DNA from: Peromyscus leucopus
Lineage: Eukaryota > Chordata > Mammalia > Rodentia > Cricetidae
Assembly: GCF_004664715.2 (NCBI RefSeq)
Contig: NC_051067.1
Span: 69,706,982-69,770,981 of the forward strand
Direction of reading: 5' to 3'
DNA length: 64,000 nucleotides
In this document: one piece after another, positions 35,186 to 47,825 of the stretch
How the letters are laid out: every line of letters begins with the position of its first letter
Numbering within the stretch: the first letter of the stretch is position 1
Program-made: the position numbers and the translations under genes
Notes under the pieces: model-generated
Told to the model about the DNA's origin: nothing
The model's input: only the letters and a program-made list of their open reading frames with translations
Database searches by the model: none

Positions 35186-37552
35186 AATTCTGTATGTAAA
35201 AATAACAAGCTTATCTGTCTTTTTAGAATATAAATTCTCATCTGTCTTTAAGTAATGATGTAATTATATGAATTCCAAATACTTGTTTTAAAATAATTTT
35301 CTCTATGATTTTTATTAACAATAAATGGTTGATGTGTGTGTTGGTTTTATAAGCCTGTTCACTTGGGGTTGCATAAAATTTGGAGGCTAAAAGAGTTCAA
35401 AATAGAAAAATGTTTCAGAGGCTCTGCTCTGATCTGTGGGGCAGTGCCATGTCCCACACAGTCTGAGGATACACACTCTGACTCATTGGTTGCTTATTCT
35501 ATGAAATTGACATTCACCAAGACTCAAAGAAGGCCAGAACTCTGTTTATACAGGTAGGGTAAATCTTTTTATTTGGCCCAATAGTATATGAACTCCCCAG
35601 GTAGAATCTTCTCTGGACAATTTATTTCCACAAACATATACTTATAGCAATTGTAAACATACAATTATCTTCAAATAAAGGAAATTTGCCCAGCTTCTAC
35701 AACCATGTAGCTATAATGAACAGCCAAATGAGTCAACTATTAGTAGTGAATACAAATTTGTGATGTTTCCACTTGGATTATTCCCCACCGTAACCACCAT
35801 ATATTTATACCATGATGTCCATTGATTTTAACCAGCTCTAACTTTTAGATAGTCCCATATTATTCCTGGAGCTCACTGTCCCCTAACTAAGTTCTGAGTG
35901 CCATATTAGCCAGGGAAATGAAGGTACAGGCAAGTAAGTCCATGAGTCAGTCAACTTGTAGACTTGGTTTATCATATATTCAACACGCTATTTGTTAGCA
36001 AGTAAATCCCACCAGCTGCCTGGAAACTTCACACTGAGTTACCTGAGATGTCTTCTTTTCCAGTTGGTGCTCTTTATAATTTTGCAGAGCTTTTTAAGAC
36101 ATTAGTGCAATATCTTTTATAGGCTTTTTGATATTTCTATAGCTGATTCATGAGCCTCTATATCAAAACACTCAGTAGGTTTGGATTTCCCTGATGAATA
36201 TATTTATATTGTTAATCCTAGACACAATAATGAGTACATATTATTTTACTCTTGGTCTCAGGGTTCATTACAACACATGATGATGAAGGCACATAAATGT
36301 ACTAAAATTTTTACAAATCCATCATTCATTTCCCCAAAAATGTGTAGAAACATAAATGAAATAGGTTCATGCCTCATTAATCACTGTGCAGTGCTAGCAT
36401 AGAATTCCAGTCTTCGATCCTTGTGACTTGTCACATTGCTGAGATTGACCCGAATCAGACCTGCTGAAGTTTTAAAAAAGAAATGGGAGGGACCTTTCTT
36501 TGTTTCCTAGCAACTCTGTGGTTTGTTCGTTTGTTTTTATGCCTTGTATTCTACATATGAAGCCTCCTGGAATTGGGCATGATCTAGTGAGATGTGTTCC
36601 GTCTATATAAAGCTTCTGGGTTAGAAGACACCTTTTTCCTGTTTCCAATCTACCTTTCCTCCCCATCCACATGCCCACTGAATCCTGGGGGGGTGGGGAG
36701 GAAGAGTAAAAAGGTATTACACATTTCTGAAGGCCACTTAAAATAGCATTAATTCTGTGCTGGAATTCACAGCAAAAAATGCCCACTGTTTATCCCTTCT
36801 CCCTGCCCTTTAATATCTTAGGAACCCTGCTGTAAGATCCTCAAGATCAAGTATGAGTCAAGCAGTTTCATTGCAGCCCACCCAGGAAAATGAAGCCTCC
36901 ATGTGTCTCTCTCGGCATCTCTGTAATTTCACTATGTAACAGAAAATAAATTAAAATAAACTCGAGGCACAAAAGGATCAAGTGCTCATGAAAGGCCAAT
37001 GTAAAGTTGCTATCTGGAGCACTCATGATGCCTGTGGCTAAGGCCACAGTAATGAGACTAAGACTCACAGAGAAAAAAGAAGACATCACATATCTTGCTT
37101 AAAAATATGGTCTCATATAGGCAGGCTTTCTTTTTTGGTAAAGAATTAGCTACTTTTTTTAGTCCAATTTTTCCTCAAAGCACATTGAATTAAAATACAA
37201 AAATGAAATGAACCAAATGTATTCTCTCTAGCTGTGTAAGAGCTGATGCTCAAAATCTCGGGTCTTTCAACAGGAGCAACCTGAGACTTAAAGCGGAACT
37301 CCTGTAAGCAGGGAGGCTGGTTCCGTTGTCAGTTCAGTAATGAAGTCTGAGAGTGCACAGGCACGGGTGCCTTTTGATGAGTGGTGTGCAGATTCACCAT
37401 TCCTCCTGTGACTGGTGGCCTACAAACCTTCCTTTGTTCTCCCTGGAAAGGACAGTAGCTGCTTAGGGATGTGCGACTCATTCTTTCTCAGGATGAGTGG
37501 TGTGTACAACCACATATCCCTGAGTAGCATATCCTTAAAAGCAGTTATTAGA
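35186..37552. other. Unassigned unique stretch
   Basis: About 2.4 kb with no recognised repeat. Frames such as 36472-36786 (minus, 104 codons) carry no domain. GGGGGGTGGGGAGG at 36687-36700 is a short G-rich run. Confidence 0.45.
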
Positions 37553-37740
37553 GGCTGGTTGATGGCCCAGTGGATAAAAGTACTTGATATACAAGTCTAA
37601 TGGAATGGGTTTGAGCCCCAGAACCTGCAAAAAGGTGGGAGGAGAGAACCAGCACCACAAAGTTGTTCTCTGACCTCCAAATGTAAGCCATGCCATAATC
37701 TGCCCCGCCCCCGCCACACATCACACACACACATACACAT
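37553..37740 (+). repeat. RSINE1 SINE
   Basis: Head GGCTGGTTGATGGCCCAGTG, body GGTGGGAGGAGAGAACCAGC, diagnostic CACAAAGTTGTTCTCTGACC, and a CA-rich tail (37720-37740). Confidence 0.75.
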
Positions 37741-38898
37741 AATTAGGGTACACATGTGAAAAAGGACAGACTGATAATTTTTGTTTTATCAAGTGGGGGT
37801 GCTCTTGACCATTTTCTTCTCCTTCTCTTGAAAAGGGGTGTTGTTTGGCAGCAAACGCTAAGGAATCACCCTCATTTATTACCAAACAAACACATATTGG
37901 GATCAAACCATATTGATGGAATAGTGGGGGATTTCTGGAGGAAAATGATAAACTGACTCAGGCAAACATTCTTAAAACAAATACTTGTCTAATATTGAAC
38001 AAATGCATGAAGAAAAAACAATGAGTCTGTCTTCATATTATTTTGTTCTAAAGATAGAGAGTGGTGGTGGTACATATTTAGGAAGACTTCTCTAGAAATG
38101 TGATTTGTCCAGAGCCTCATGCATTAGTAGGTGATTGAATATATTATTTATGCAACATTTTAACCTAATCTCACCTGAAATTATCTCATTGGACAATAAG
38201 AATATTAGAGTTAAAATGGCAATATGAGTATCACAAACTTTATTGATATTACTCTTTATGTCCATAGAGCACAGCATCAGACTAGAAGAAGTTAGATAGT
38301 TAGATGTATCTGTTTCCCAACAAGTCATCTTCGTTTTCTTGATTGTGTTTATTACAGGCAGATAAATAAATGTATTTCAAATCTTGGAATGACCTAGCTC
38401 CTGCATACCCGACATGGTTTGGTTTGGTTTGGTCTGTTCATTCCGAGGCAGCAGATTCTTTGGAGTGATGGTGCACTATGGCTCAGCAGTCTGTTAACAT
38501 CCTTTCTCCTATCACGCTGCAGACAGCACATCCCAGACAAGGGCCCACCATTCAGAGTCCTCAAAAGGACAAAAAGACAGACTCCAATAAGACTGAAGGG
38601 ACTGATGTGAGGAATGAGCTTCTCCAGATGATACAGTGCTGGAAGAGTTGCCCCGTGCTGTTTGCAACAGGAAATGTGTTCTGTGAAATATAACCATCAG
38701 CATGTAAACAAGATGGCTCAAGAAAATAGCTTCAGTCGTGTTAGCAGAAAAACAACCCTCTTTGCTTGACTATATGATCTGTGTTAACAATTCTACATGA
38801 CACAGTAGAATTTTGTTACATTAAGGAAGATGAGGAAGAAATTAAGGAACACCTCTGACACAGAACCTATTATTTTCATCTAATTTTTAAAATGTGTG
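37741..38898. other. Unassigned sequence
   Basis: No repeat family recognised. A frame at 38478-38693 follows a pyrimidine-rich tract and an AG but has no recognisable domain. Confidence 0.4.
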
Positions 38899-39108
38899 TT
38901 TACGTGCATGTGTTCACACATGTACAGGTACACATACATGTTGAGGTCAGAGGCAACCTCAGGTGTTACTGGTCCAAATATCTAACATTCCTGAACATTG
39001 CCACATTTGGCCTTGAGTGTTTTATGTAGCTGAGGGTGGCCTCGAACTCCTGATCTTCCTGCCACTATCTACCTGTCAAGTGTGGGACTACAGTCTGCAC
39101 CCCCTCAA
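38899..39108 (-). repeat. Composite SINE (B4/RSINE-like), diverged
   Basis: TG-rich start, GAGGTCAGAGGCAACCTCAG, then a B1-like reverse half (GGTGGCCTCGAACTCCTGAT, AGTGTGGGACTACAGTC). Confidence 0.45.
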
Positions 39109-40560
39109 AGAATTAAGTGTGATTCATGATGTCATTTTGAGACAAAATGAAGTTTTCGTTTGAACGCTGTTTTGTCTATGTTTGCTACTCTGCTGAATTC
39201 ACACAGCACCCCAGGGAGGGGCCCCACGGAGAATAACACAAAGTCAAACACTGATTTCACACAGGAAAGACTCGTCCTACATAATCTGTTTCTCACACAC
39301 ACTGTGTGGGCTTGATGTCAGGCAGCTGCAAGGTCATTTTGTTGATAAATTTGACCCTAATTGATAGTACGGCCCAGAAGTAACTGACACAAACAGCGCT
39401 TGAGAATCAGGCCTGGGTTATAATAGTTTCCTTAAATAAATGCACGGGGAAGAGAACTTGCCTACCTTCCAGTCCCACAGCCACCGAAGGAGGCCTCCTG
39501 GTACCAAGCTGAGCCAAAAACTTCCTAGTGTGTGACAATATGAAAGAAATGCTCTCCTGACAAAGATGGGACTTACTCTACTGCAGGGACCTTTGGCTTC
39601 AGTTTTGTTCCGTGCTCTCTAATGGCCCTAAGTCTTGGATTATAAGACAAGGGGCTGTGCGTTATGCATCAGCTGTGAGACCTGCACACATTGTACCTTC
39701 TCCGTGCATCCCAAACATCATTTGATCACAGAGTTCTCATGTCACGGGTACGGTACCAGAGCTAAAACCAAGCACTTCAGTGATGATAAGAAAGGCAATT
39801 TCATTCTTCATTCACCAAATAAGAAATGATTTATGAAGCAGGTTGACATAACCAGCCTAGCCATGTCTCTCAACCCATCCTTCCTTCAATATAGAGAGCA
39901 CATCTGAGTTCTCCCACTTCATAGTTAGTATTTTCATCTAGCAAATATGGACTCCACTTGCATGAATATGGTAATAGATGACCTCTTTCACTCTATTGCC
40001 CAAACTGGCTTCAGACTCATAGGTGACTCTCCTGCCTCAGCACACACACAGCTACAACCCAGTCCTTAGATTCCAGGCATGCTCCACCTTGCCCAGATCA
40101 CAGTATTCCTTGCATGTTAATGCATTGACTTCTCCCACACATGACAAAATAGCTGCCATAAACTCAAAAGAAGCCTGGTTTTTGAGCTCATGGTTCTGAT
40201 GATTTAAGGCCATGGTCCCCGCCTCCATTGATTTGGGACCAAGATGAAGCAAAGCATCATGAGAGCATATAAAAGAGAAGCATGTTTACCTCGGGGAACC
40301 AGGAAACAGAGAGAGAGGAAGGGGCCAGGACCAGATCAAGGTTCCATAGTCATACACCACTGGTACCTACATCCATCAGCTAGATTCCACCTCTCAGGAT
40401 TCCCACTACCTCCCCAAATAACACCAAAAGCCAGGAACCATAATCTCAATATACGAGCTCCCGAGGAACAGCTCATATTTAAGTATAGCAGTATGGATTC
40501 TGGAGTCATTCTACAAGCTTGGGGGTGTGTTTTTCATTTATTACATATATTTATTGGTTG
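39109..40560. other. Mostly unassigned; possible old B1-like at 39985-40098
   Basis: ACTCTATTGCCCAAACTGGC, GACTCTCCTGCCTCAGCACA and GATTCCAGGCATGCTCCACC (39985-40098) resemble a decayed reverse B1-like SINE. The rest is not recognised. Confidence 0.35.
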
Positions 40561-40730
40561 TTTATTTGTATATCTGTATGTTCATTGCTTACTGTGGCAT
40601 GAGTCTAGAGAACAGAGAACAACTTGAAAGAGTTGGCTCTGTCCTTCTACCATATGGAACCCAAGGATTGAACTCAGGTCCTTAGACATATCAGCAAGTG
40701 CCTTCAGCCGCTGAGCCATCTTGCTGGTGT
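40561..40730 (-). repeat. RSINE1 SINE, diverged
   Basis: Reverse element: GAACCCAAGGATTGAACTCA, GGTCCTTAGACATATCAGCA and the tRNA-like head GCTGAGCCATCTTGCTGG. Confidence 0.65.
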
Positions 40731-41628
40731 ACTTTGGGGGTGCTTTTAAGGAACTTTTTCAGAATGTTTAATCTCATCATCGTTATGTGATCAATTCAGC
40801 TTAGCACAGTGATTTCATTATCAGGCTGTGTCAGCAACTGCTACCCCAAACAACAAATGCTAGTACCTGAACAATAACATCAAGACCAGGTGACCTAAAC
40901 CTCTTCAGCATTCACCATTGATAATCCAAGGCACTCACCTACCCACAGAAACTTAGAAGATTCACCCCTCTACTCTATTGGGTTCTCATCATAGCTTAAA
41001 ATTTCACAGTATAGCTGAGATCTTGCAGTTTGAGCTAAACAAGTCTAGTTTCTAAATGGGGCATTCCCTGTGACTCTGGAACCACTCCAAATCCTTAGAC
41101 ATTTTACTTCAAGGAGTTTTATATTGAGAGAAACAGGGCAGTGGAATATTGATGGGGCATGCACAGGTGTCTTCATGCAAATGAGCTTCCTTCTGAGATG
41201 CTCCAGTGGCACATCAAAAAGAAAAGCCAGATACCTCTCCTGGACACACTCAACTTTGAACTGTCACTTCAGAAGTGCCTGATACAGGATATTCACTTTA
41301 TTGTTGAGAACACAGAATTTTCACCATTCTATTTCATTTAGAGGTTTTCATGATACAAAATAGAAGTAGCCACTGACAAACATATTTTATTTGTTTCCTA
41401 GAGTAAGATGTCATCTGTGATGCTTTTTAAAACTGCAACTTTGGAAAGATCAGGAAAGTTTAAGAAGTAGCAAAATAATGACCTGTAATTTTATCATCCA
41501 AAGGAAAAGATCAGATAATTTTGAAATATGTTCCTTCTAGTCTCTTTTTTAAAAGCCTCCCAGTTATAGCCTTGTTTTCTGCTTTCCTAAACATACAATG
41601 TTAGCTCATAGCATTTAGAATCCTCCGG
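40731..41628. other. Unassigned sequence
   Basis: No recognised element. Confidence 0.4.
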
Positions 41629-41800
41629 AGGGCTGGAAAGATGGCTTAGCAGGTAAAGGAGCTTGCTGCACAAACCTGGTCATTTGAGTTTGATTCCTGG
41701 AACCCACGGAAAGGTGGAAGGAGAATAAAGGCTCTACAAAGTTATGTTCTGACCTTCACATGTGGCACATACATCATACACAAACTTAAAGATACAGCAC
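41629..41800 (+). repeat. RSINE1 SINE
   Basis: GGCTGGAAAGATGGCTTAGC head, GGAACCCACGGAAAGGTGGA, CTACAAAGTTATGTTCTGAC, then a CATACATCATACAC tail. Confidence 0.75.
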
Positions 41801-41957
41801 ATCAACTCTCCAGGAAGTGTAGACAGTATCCATAAATTAAATATCTATCAGAATTCATTAATCAGCTTTATTGTAAATTATATTATTAATGTTTGTTTGA
41901 TAGGAAACACTCTTTAGTATAGTTCTTTAGGTACAAGTTGCTCCTTTTAATTTGAGA

Positions 41958-42108
41958 TTTTTTGTTTGTTTTTGCCACAGGGTTTCACTGTGTATCCCAG
42001 GATGATTATATATTCCCTAAGTAGCACAGGCTGGCCTCAATTGTTCAGTTTTCTTACCTTGGTTTCTTGTGTGCTGGGATTGCAGGCATGTACCATATTG
42101 CCCACCTT
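41958..42108 (-). repeat. B1/B4-like SINE, diverged
   Basis: Reverse order: CACAGGGTTTCACTGTGTAT, GTAGCACAGGCTGGCCTCAA, TGTGCTGGGATTGCAGGCAT. Some 20 bases appear inserted in the middle. Confidence 0.55.
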
Positions 42109-42204
42109 TAAAATATCTCTTTTCAATGCACAGATTTTCAAATTTTGACTACTAGACTTAAATTATTGTCAATGAACAATTTCACCAGCCTACTTGTCAG
42201 CTTT

Positions 42205-42669
42205 TAACTTTGATTCTTTGGGTTTTGTTTTTGTTGTTTGTTTGTTTGTTTACTGCTGAATTGCAGGTGTTTCTTATGCACTGATATATGATTTGCAAAT
42301 ACTGCTGTCTCACATTCTATAGGCTGCCTTTCCACATCCCTTGTTGGTTCTGCTGCTGTGCAGGAGTTTTCTAGTTGGATGTCATCCCACCTGTGTGTCT
42401 TTGCTTCTTCATCTCTGCTTTTGGTGTCATGGCCCAGATATCACTGTCTGGACTAACACCAAGGTGTTTTTCCCTGTGGCTCTCTCCAGGAGCTTTATGG
42501 GTTCAGGCTTTATGTCTAAGATTTGGCTCTATTCTGAGTTGACTTTCTATGTGTTTAGAACTGCATGTGTAACTTCCTTCTTTCAAAAATGGACCCGGCT
42601 TTTCCAACAGCAGTGTTTTGAAGACCACTCTTTCCAATTTGTACTCTTGGCACCCAGTTAAAGATTCGT

Positions 42670-42729
<60 letters not shown>

Positions 42730-43160
42730 TGATTCTGGAATAGCTATTCAGTGTCATTGGTCTATGTGTCGAACTTTTTTTTATTGTCACACCTTTGAAA
42801 TACCATTTGAAATGATACCTTAAGCTTCCTTCTTGATGGAGATTGTTTTGGCCATTTGGGGTCTTTTTAATTCCCTATGACTGCTTGGATTGTTTGATTC
42901 AATTACTATTTTTTTAAAAAAAGCATTGAATTTTTGATAAAAACTTTTCTGTCTGTGGGTCAACTTGAATAGTTTGTGCAACTTAATGCAAATTCTTTAA
43001 ATTTGTAAACATGGGGACATGCTCTTTTCACTTGTGTCAGCCTCAATGTTTTTCAATTTTTTCACAATTTTTTCTATGATATTTTCCTTTATTTAGCATA
43101 TTTATTTATTTATTCTTTGACAATTTCATATATGTATTTTATACTTTCCTGTTGCTTGCC
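42205..43160 (-). mobile_element. Ancient L1 ORF2 relic
   Basis: Reverse order of mammalian L1M ORF2 landmarks: CTATAGGCTGCCTTTCCACA, GCAGGAGTTTTCTAGTTGGA, TTATGTCTAAGATTTGGCTC, CATTGGTCTATGTGTCGAAC, GTTTTGGCCATTTGGGGTCT, GTCTGTGGGTCAACTTGAAT. Frames are broken throughout. A (GT)25 microsatellite (42675-42724) has expanded inside it. Confidence 0.65.
42675..42724. repeat. (GT)25 microsatellite
   Basis: Twenty-five uninterrupted GT units within the L1 relic. Confidence 0.98.
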
Positions 43161-44406
43161 TTTAAATTGTCCCCATATGCTCTCATTTGTATAAGTGCAG
43201 ATATGAACACTCATGTTTAATTTTCATGTACTAATTGTGGTTAAAATATCCATTTATCCATGATATAGGAACTTACTGTAATGCCTACTCTGAAAAGAGA
43301 ATTGAAATTCTTAACTATTTATATAGGTATTATTTGTCCCATAATCTTTTACTTTCTCACTTATTTTTATGGAAACGCTACAGAATATTAAATTTTGACT
43401 CTTGTTTTTATATTAATTAGTACCACTTCATTTACTTTTTAACCTCTACAATTGCTAATTGAAGGTTAGCTTTTTGAAAAAAAAAACAGAGACTATCTTA
43501 TATCTCAAGTCATTTTCATGTTTATGAGTCATAATTTTAATTTTCAAGGCTACATCATTTCCAAAACATTATTTCCAAAACACATCAAATAGACACTGCA
43601 GAAATCTCCTTGTCACTTCATCATAAAAACAATTTCTGCCCATATTAGTCATTCACTTACTAACAAGCCTGAATCAGATTTTGGTCTATAAAAGGCAATT
43701 ATAAAATATATTTGACAGGTTCAATCAGGAAATTACATTTTCTGCAAGAAGGCACTTTATTATTTTGCAAAAATAAAAAAAAATCAAGTTAGGTGTTTGC
43801 CAAACATCAGTTTATGAGGTTTAAAATCATGCTGTGAGCCCAAATGTATGAAGATGGCATACTTAGTATCCATGGTTTCCTCATCACTTTGCTTTGCTTG
43901 CTACTATTTTTCTGTGCTAGGTTGTACAAAACACTGACATCGTGCTTGTTTGTGCTACTTCCTAGGCATTTATCACAAGATACAGTTTACTAACTGGAGT
44001 TGTTTAAGCAGTTTTGTACGATAAACAAAAGAAGATAGAATAATAGTTCTGTTATAGTATATAGTATAAATAAAAGAAGGCAGAAAAATAGTTCTGTTAT
44101 ATATGTAGCTAAGGTTTGGGGGTGGAAAAAGAAAAATTAACACACAGTTCAGGCCAATGCTTTGATAGTGTGATTAGCCATCTCAGAAAGCATATGCCCT
44201 ACTGAGTTAGCCTAGCTTAGCCCCAACACACATGGGGGTGGGTGGAGGCAGAGACACAGAGAGAGAACTGAAGAGAATCACCATCCTAGTCTACTGAATA
44301 GTTTTCCCTTGCTTTATGTCGTAATCCATCACAAGCATCCATTGTAAGAACCTAAGAAAAACCTGCAACTAACTAGTGTCACTTAATGACAAATGTCTTC
44401 TTACAG
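43161..44406. other. Unassigned AT-rich sequence
   Basis: Contains an imperfect 45-bp tandem duplication (44021-44110). Otherwise not recognised. Confidence 0.4.
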
Positions 44407-44501
44407 ATGCCGGTCTTGATGATTACAAATACCCCTCTGCTGGAGAGGACTTCTGGATGAGATGTGACAGCTCAAAGTGGGACCATTACATGGTGTTGTA
44501 A
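44407..44501 (+). other. Candidate terminal coding exon, product unknown
   Basis: After a plausible splice acceptor (GTCTTCTTACAG ending 44406) there is an open frame from 44407 whose first two bases complete an upstream codon. It gives 30 residues and a TAA at 44499-44501. The peptide is not repeat-like: it includes DDYKYPSAGEDFWMRC and ends KWDHYMVL, with an even mix of charged, aromatic and Cys residues. An AATAAA overlaps the stop codon. The frame extends upstream only to a stop at 44370-44372 and has no start codon, so it could only be the last exon of a longer gene. I recognise no family. It may equally be chance, since 30 codons is short. No partner exon is identified in this window. 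Confidence 0.25.
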
Positions 44502-44507
44502 ATAAAC

Positions 44508-44605
44508 TGGGACATAGACTAGGAAACCTGACTTCTAATTCAGCTGTCTAGGACGCCTGAGAGACCTTAGTTAAATTATATAGCTTCATCTTCCCCTTAG
44601 AGCCC
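44508..44605 (+). repeat. MIR SINE relic (tentative)
   Basis: GACATAGACTAGGAAACCTG, ACTTCTAATTCAGCTGTCTA and GAGACCTTAGTTAAATTATA follow the MIR core order in forward orientation. If real, this lies directly after the candidate exon. Confidence 0.4.
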
Positions 44606-45459
44606 TTGGGCTTAAAATCCCTCTAGAATCATAGCACCTTGGGATGCAGAGAAAATAGTTCAGCATGCTGGGGTTAAAAATCAAACAATTTAAAATCAGT
44701 AATTTCTTCTTTTTCTTTGAGTTTATTGTATTAAATCTTGCATTTTCAGTCATTTTACAGCTGAAATTTGATTTGGAAGGAAAATGCTGATCATTAGGAA
44801 AACCTGACAGATATTAACATAGTCCAGAGGATGTACACCCATAGATGTTTTCCTGTTGATCCTCAACTTGGAGCCTTAGTTTATACATAAGCAGGGTGCT
44901 TCTTGTGGAGAGATGCTGTGCTTCCCCAACCTGAGAATCATGGAATGGTGGAGACCTACATGAGAAGGGGAGACATGGAGGGTATGGGCTAAATAGTCAC
45001 TGTCAATGAGAATGTTTTAAATCCAATTTAGTGTGGATGGCTTAATTATTTCTGAGGTCCGAGGATTTTGACAACCTGCTGACATATTTCAAATACAAAT
45101 GACAGAGCTGGAGACAAGACTGAGCTTGAGGCTTTTCACCAGAAAATGATGGGACTGAAGGGCAGAAGGGTTTTCTTGGAAGGATTAGGAAACAGAATCG
45201 GACTTGAGGCTGCTTTTCCCCCAGGAGAGCATTTTAGGTTAGAGTTGAAAACAGGAGCTCTGTCCTCTGAACTCACCAGTTTCAACTGCCTATTAAAATA
45301 TTCCACTCATTAAGCTTCATGTCTGTGAAGCAACTACAGAATAAAAACAACCTCGGAAATGAACTTCTCCAGCAATAGGGCTTGGTAAGTGTTGAACTTG
45401 AAGCTGAACTTTGCAATGAATACAGCTTCTGAGTCCCCTGAGCCTTTGACTATATATAA
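44606..45459. other. Unassigned sequence
   Basis: Moderate-GC, repeat-poor DNA. No exon or RNA recognised. Confidence 0.4.
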
Positions 45460-45460
45460 T

Positions 45461-45507
<47 letters not shown>
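45460..45507. repeat. (TCTA)n microsatellite
   Basis: Twelve tetranucleotide units, the complement of the GATA type at 23119. Confidence 0.97.
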
Positions 45508-45508
<1 letters not shown>

Positions 45509-46316
45509 ACAGTATATAAGAAAACATTCCTTCCCAGTGATCAAATGGCGGAACTGTCCTGACTCTTTAGCTTTCTAATCTCTGACACTCAGAAAAATGA
45601 CTCAATAAAGACTTGAGAATTTCAGCCGCTGATAAAACTCTAACAAATTCATGTCTTTTATGTATAAAATTTGCTAACAGTGGAGGTTGAGACTCAGTGA
45701 GTCATGCCAGGTTTTAAATAGTATGGAATGTTCTAAGCACACATCCTCTCTTATTTACCAACATTTGTTGGTTTTGTTTTTCTTGTAAAAGTATGTAGGT
45801 CCATTTTGGAAAATTAGAAAATGCAGCTATGAGCAAAGACTAAAACAAAACAGGATCTAAAACCTTAGCCCACATTGATAGGTTCAGCCCAGTATTCCTC
45901 CACCCAGTGCTTTAATTTTCATAAGTAAGAAGATTTGACTAAAAATATCTTGAAAGTGCTTAAGCTCTCTGGTGTTCGTTGGGGGTGATGCTCTTTTGAG
46001 ACTGTATTTGTGTATCTGCTGCTTGCTGTTGCTTTAGGTGAATCTAATCTGTTTCTTAGATCCAAGATTTATACCAGCATTTTTACTTCCTCCTCCACCA
46101 GTGAAACCACGCACCAGCACCTGTCTGCAGAACTTCTGAGATTTGAAGATGTTGACAATGACTGAAATATCAGAGACTCAAGCCCTTCTTATGCTCATGT
46201 TTTTGCCATTTAGTAAAATATCAACTGTCATAGAAACACTATTCCAAACAATTATCACACAGGGAAGTGCATCAAAATAACAGGTGATTCTTTTGCACTC
46301 ATTTATTATACATACC
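45508..46316. other. Unassigned sequence
   Basis: No recognised element. Confidence 0.4.
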
Positions 46317-46843
46317 GTGTGTGTGTTAAAGGCACTCTAGCCCACTCAAGCATGTGTTTCTGGCAGACCATGCCCTTTTCTGCAACTTCATCTGCCTTGC
46401 TAAAAACTATCAGGTTACACTCCTGAAGCTAGCCCCCAAGGTCTATCACCTTATTTGGCCGCTTCCTCCTCCCGAGGCTGACTATCAAGGTCCAACTATG
46501 AAAGTATTGAAGTCCAGCAATCAAAAAGCCCCTTTGGGTCACCTAATTAACATGCCCAATTAAAATTAATATCCTATCCTAACACAGGATTTCACCTTAT
46601 ACATTTATAAACTGCCATTTCCCTATGTGCCACCCCTGTCTCCTCTCTATTCAGAGGCAGTCCTTTGTCTTCAGGGACAAATACCCCTGCCCCCTTTCCC
46701 TATTCCCCTTCTCTCTCTTCCTCTCTTCTGTCTTTGTCCCTTATCTCTACCCTGTGTCCCTCTGAGGCAAATGACTCCCCTTTGTGCTGAGAACCTGATC
46801 TGAGAACTTGGTCTTGGGGGTCCTGAGCCAATACTTTTCCTTT
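46317..46843 (+). repeat. Probable ERV solo LTR (class I style)
   Basis: TATAAA-like box (CATTTATAAACTGCC at 46602-46616), pyrimidine-rich DNA with CCTGTCTCCTCTCTATTCAG, and the ending TCTTGGGGGTCCTGAGCCAA, which resembles the U5 of gamma-type rodent ERV LTRs. Boundaries are uncertain and no target duplication was confirmed. The 120-codon minus frame here is not a gene. Confidence 0.45.
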
Positions 46844-46981
46844 CATGTGCGAGAGGGGGTGCCCTGGCACATATGTGGAAGTCAGGGACAACTTGGGTGA
46901 GTTGTTCCTCCACCATGTGGGTTCTGAGGATTGAAGTTATGTCATCAAGCTGGGCTACCCACTGAGACATCTCACCAACCA
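46844..46981 (-). repeat. RSINE1 SINE
   Basis: GGCACATATGTGGAAGTCAG, CCACCATGTGGGTTCTGAGG and the reversed head CCACTGAGACATCTCACCAA, directly abutting the LTR on its left. Confidence 0.65.
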
Positions 46982-47194
46982 ATGAATAAGCTCTAGCTGA
47001 ACAGGAAACCTCATCTGTTTTTGTACCAGGCAAGAACAGCCAAGAAAAGCAAAAATTTATTGTGTCTCATAGAAATGGTCCCAAAGTTTATCAGGATGTT
47101 TCACCAGAGTTACTGACCAAAATGAAAAGGAGAGAAACATAGACCCGAAAACAAACTGAGAGAAAAGTCAAGCTGTGTATCTATACATAATGTG

Positions 47195-47487
47195 CATGTG
47201 AGTGCCATATGCCACATATGCAGAGGTCAGAGATCAACTTTTGAGTCAATTCCCTCCTTTCAGTCTCTTTAGGCAAGTTCTCTCTCTGTTTCTGCCACTC
47301 TTCATACTCTAGCTCGGTTACAAGTTCCTGGGTGGTTCCCTTTCTTCTTCCATCTTACTACAGGAGCTAGGATTGAGGCTATGAGCCACTGTATCTAGCT
47401 TTATGTGTATTCTTGCAATGAAACTCAGATCATGAGGCTTAGAGGGAAGAACTTTTACCCACTGAGCCATCCCCCTGGTCTTCGTAT
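47195..47487 (-). repeat. Composite SINE (B4/RSINE-like)
   Basis: ATATGCAGAGGTCAGAGATC, a B1-like centre (GGAGCTAGGATTGAGGCTAT) and a reversed tRNA-like head CCCACTGAGCCATCCCCCTG. Confidence 0.55.
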
Positions 47488-47704
47488 TAACTTTTTCTCT
47501 GAGACTGAGTATGTGAGTTTTAAAATAAAATACACATTATGTTTTATTGCTGTGCTACTAAATGATTATTTTACTTGAAAAAGGGGTTGTTTCTAACTTT
47601 CTACTATGATGATATTATATATCTTTCTAAAAATAGTGTAGATAATTAAAAATTATTAAATCATAATAATTATGTATATAAAAATCCAGTCATAGCAAGA
47701 TATG

Positions 47705-47825
47705 CCAATGCTAGCACATAGGGGATAGATCTAGAAAGATCAGTATTTCAAGGCCAGTCTCAGCTAAACAGCAAGTCTGAGGCCAGATGAGACTATAGAA
47801 GTCTCTTTCAAGAAATTGTTTATAA
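47705..47825 (+). repeat. B1-like/PB1 SINE relic
   Basis: GCCAATGCTAGCACATAGGG, TATTTCAAGGCCAGTCTCAG, GGCCAGATGAGACTATAGAA: the order of an old B1-type SINE, diverged. Confidence 0.45.

Noticed and set aside
38478..38693. Possible coding exon after a pyrimidine-rich tract and AG at 38520
   Set aside because: The frame has no recognisable domain, no clear donor and no partner exon. Signals are at background level.
46671..47033. 120-codon Arg-rich minus frame
   Set aside because: It spans the junction of a probable ERV LTR and an RSINE1. The basic run comes from a pyrimidine-rich LTR segment read in reverse.
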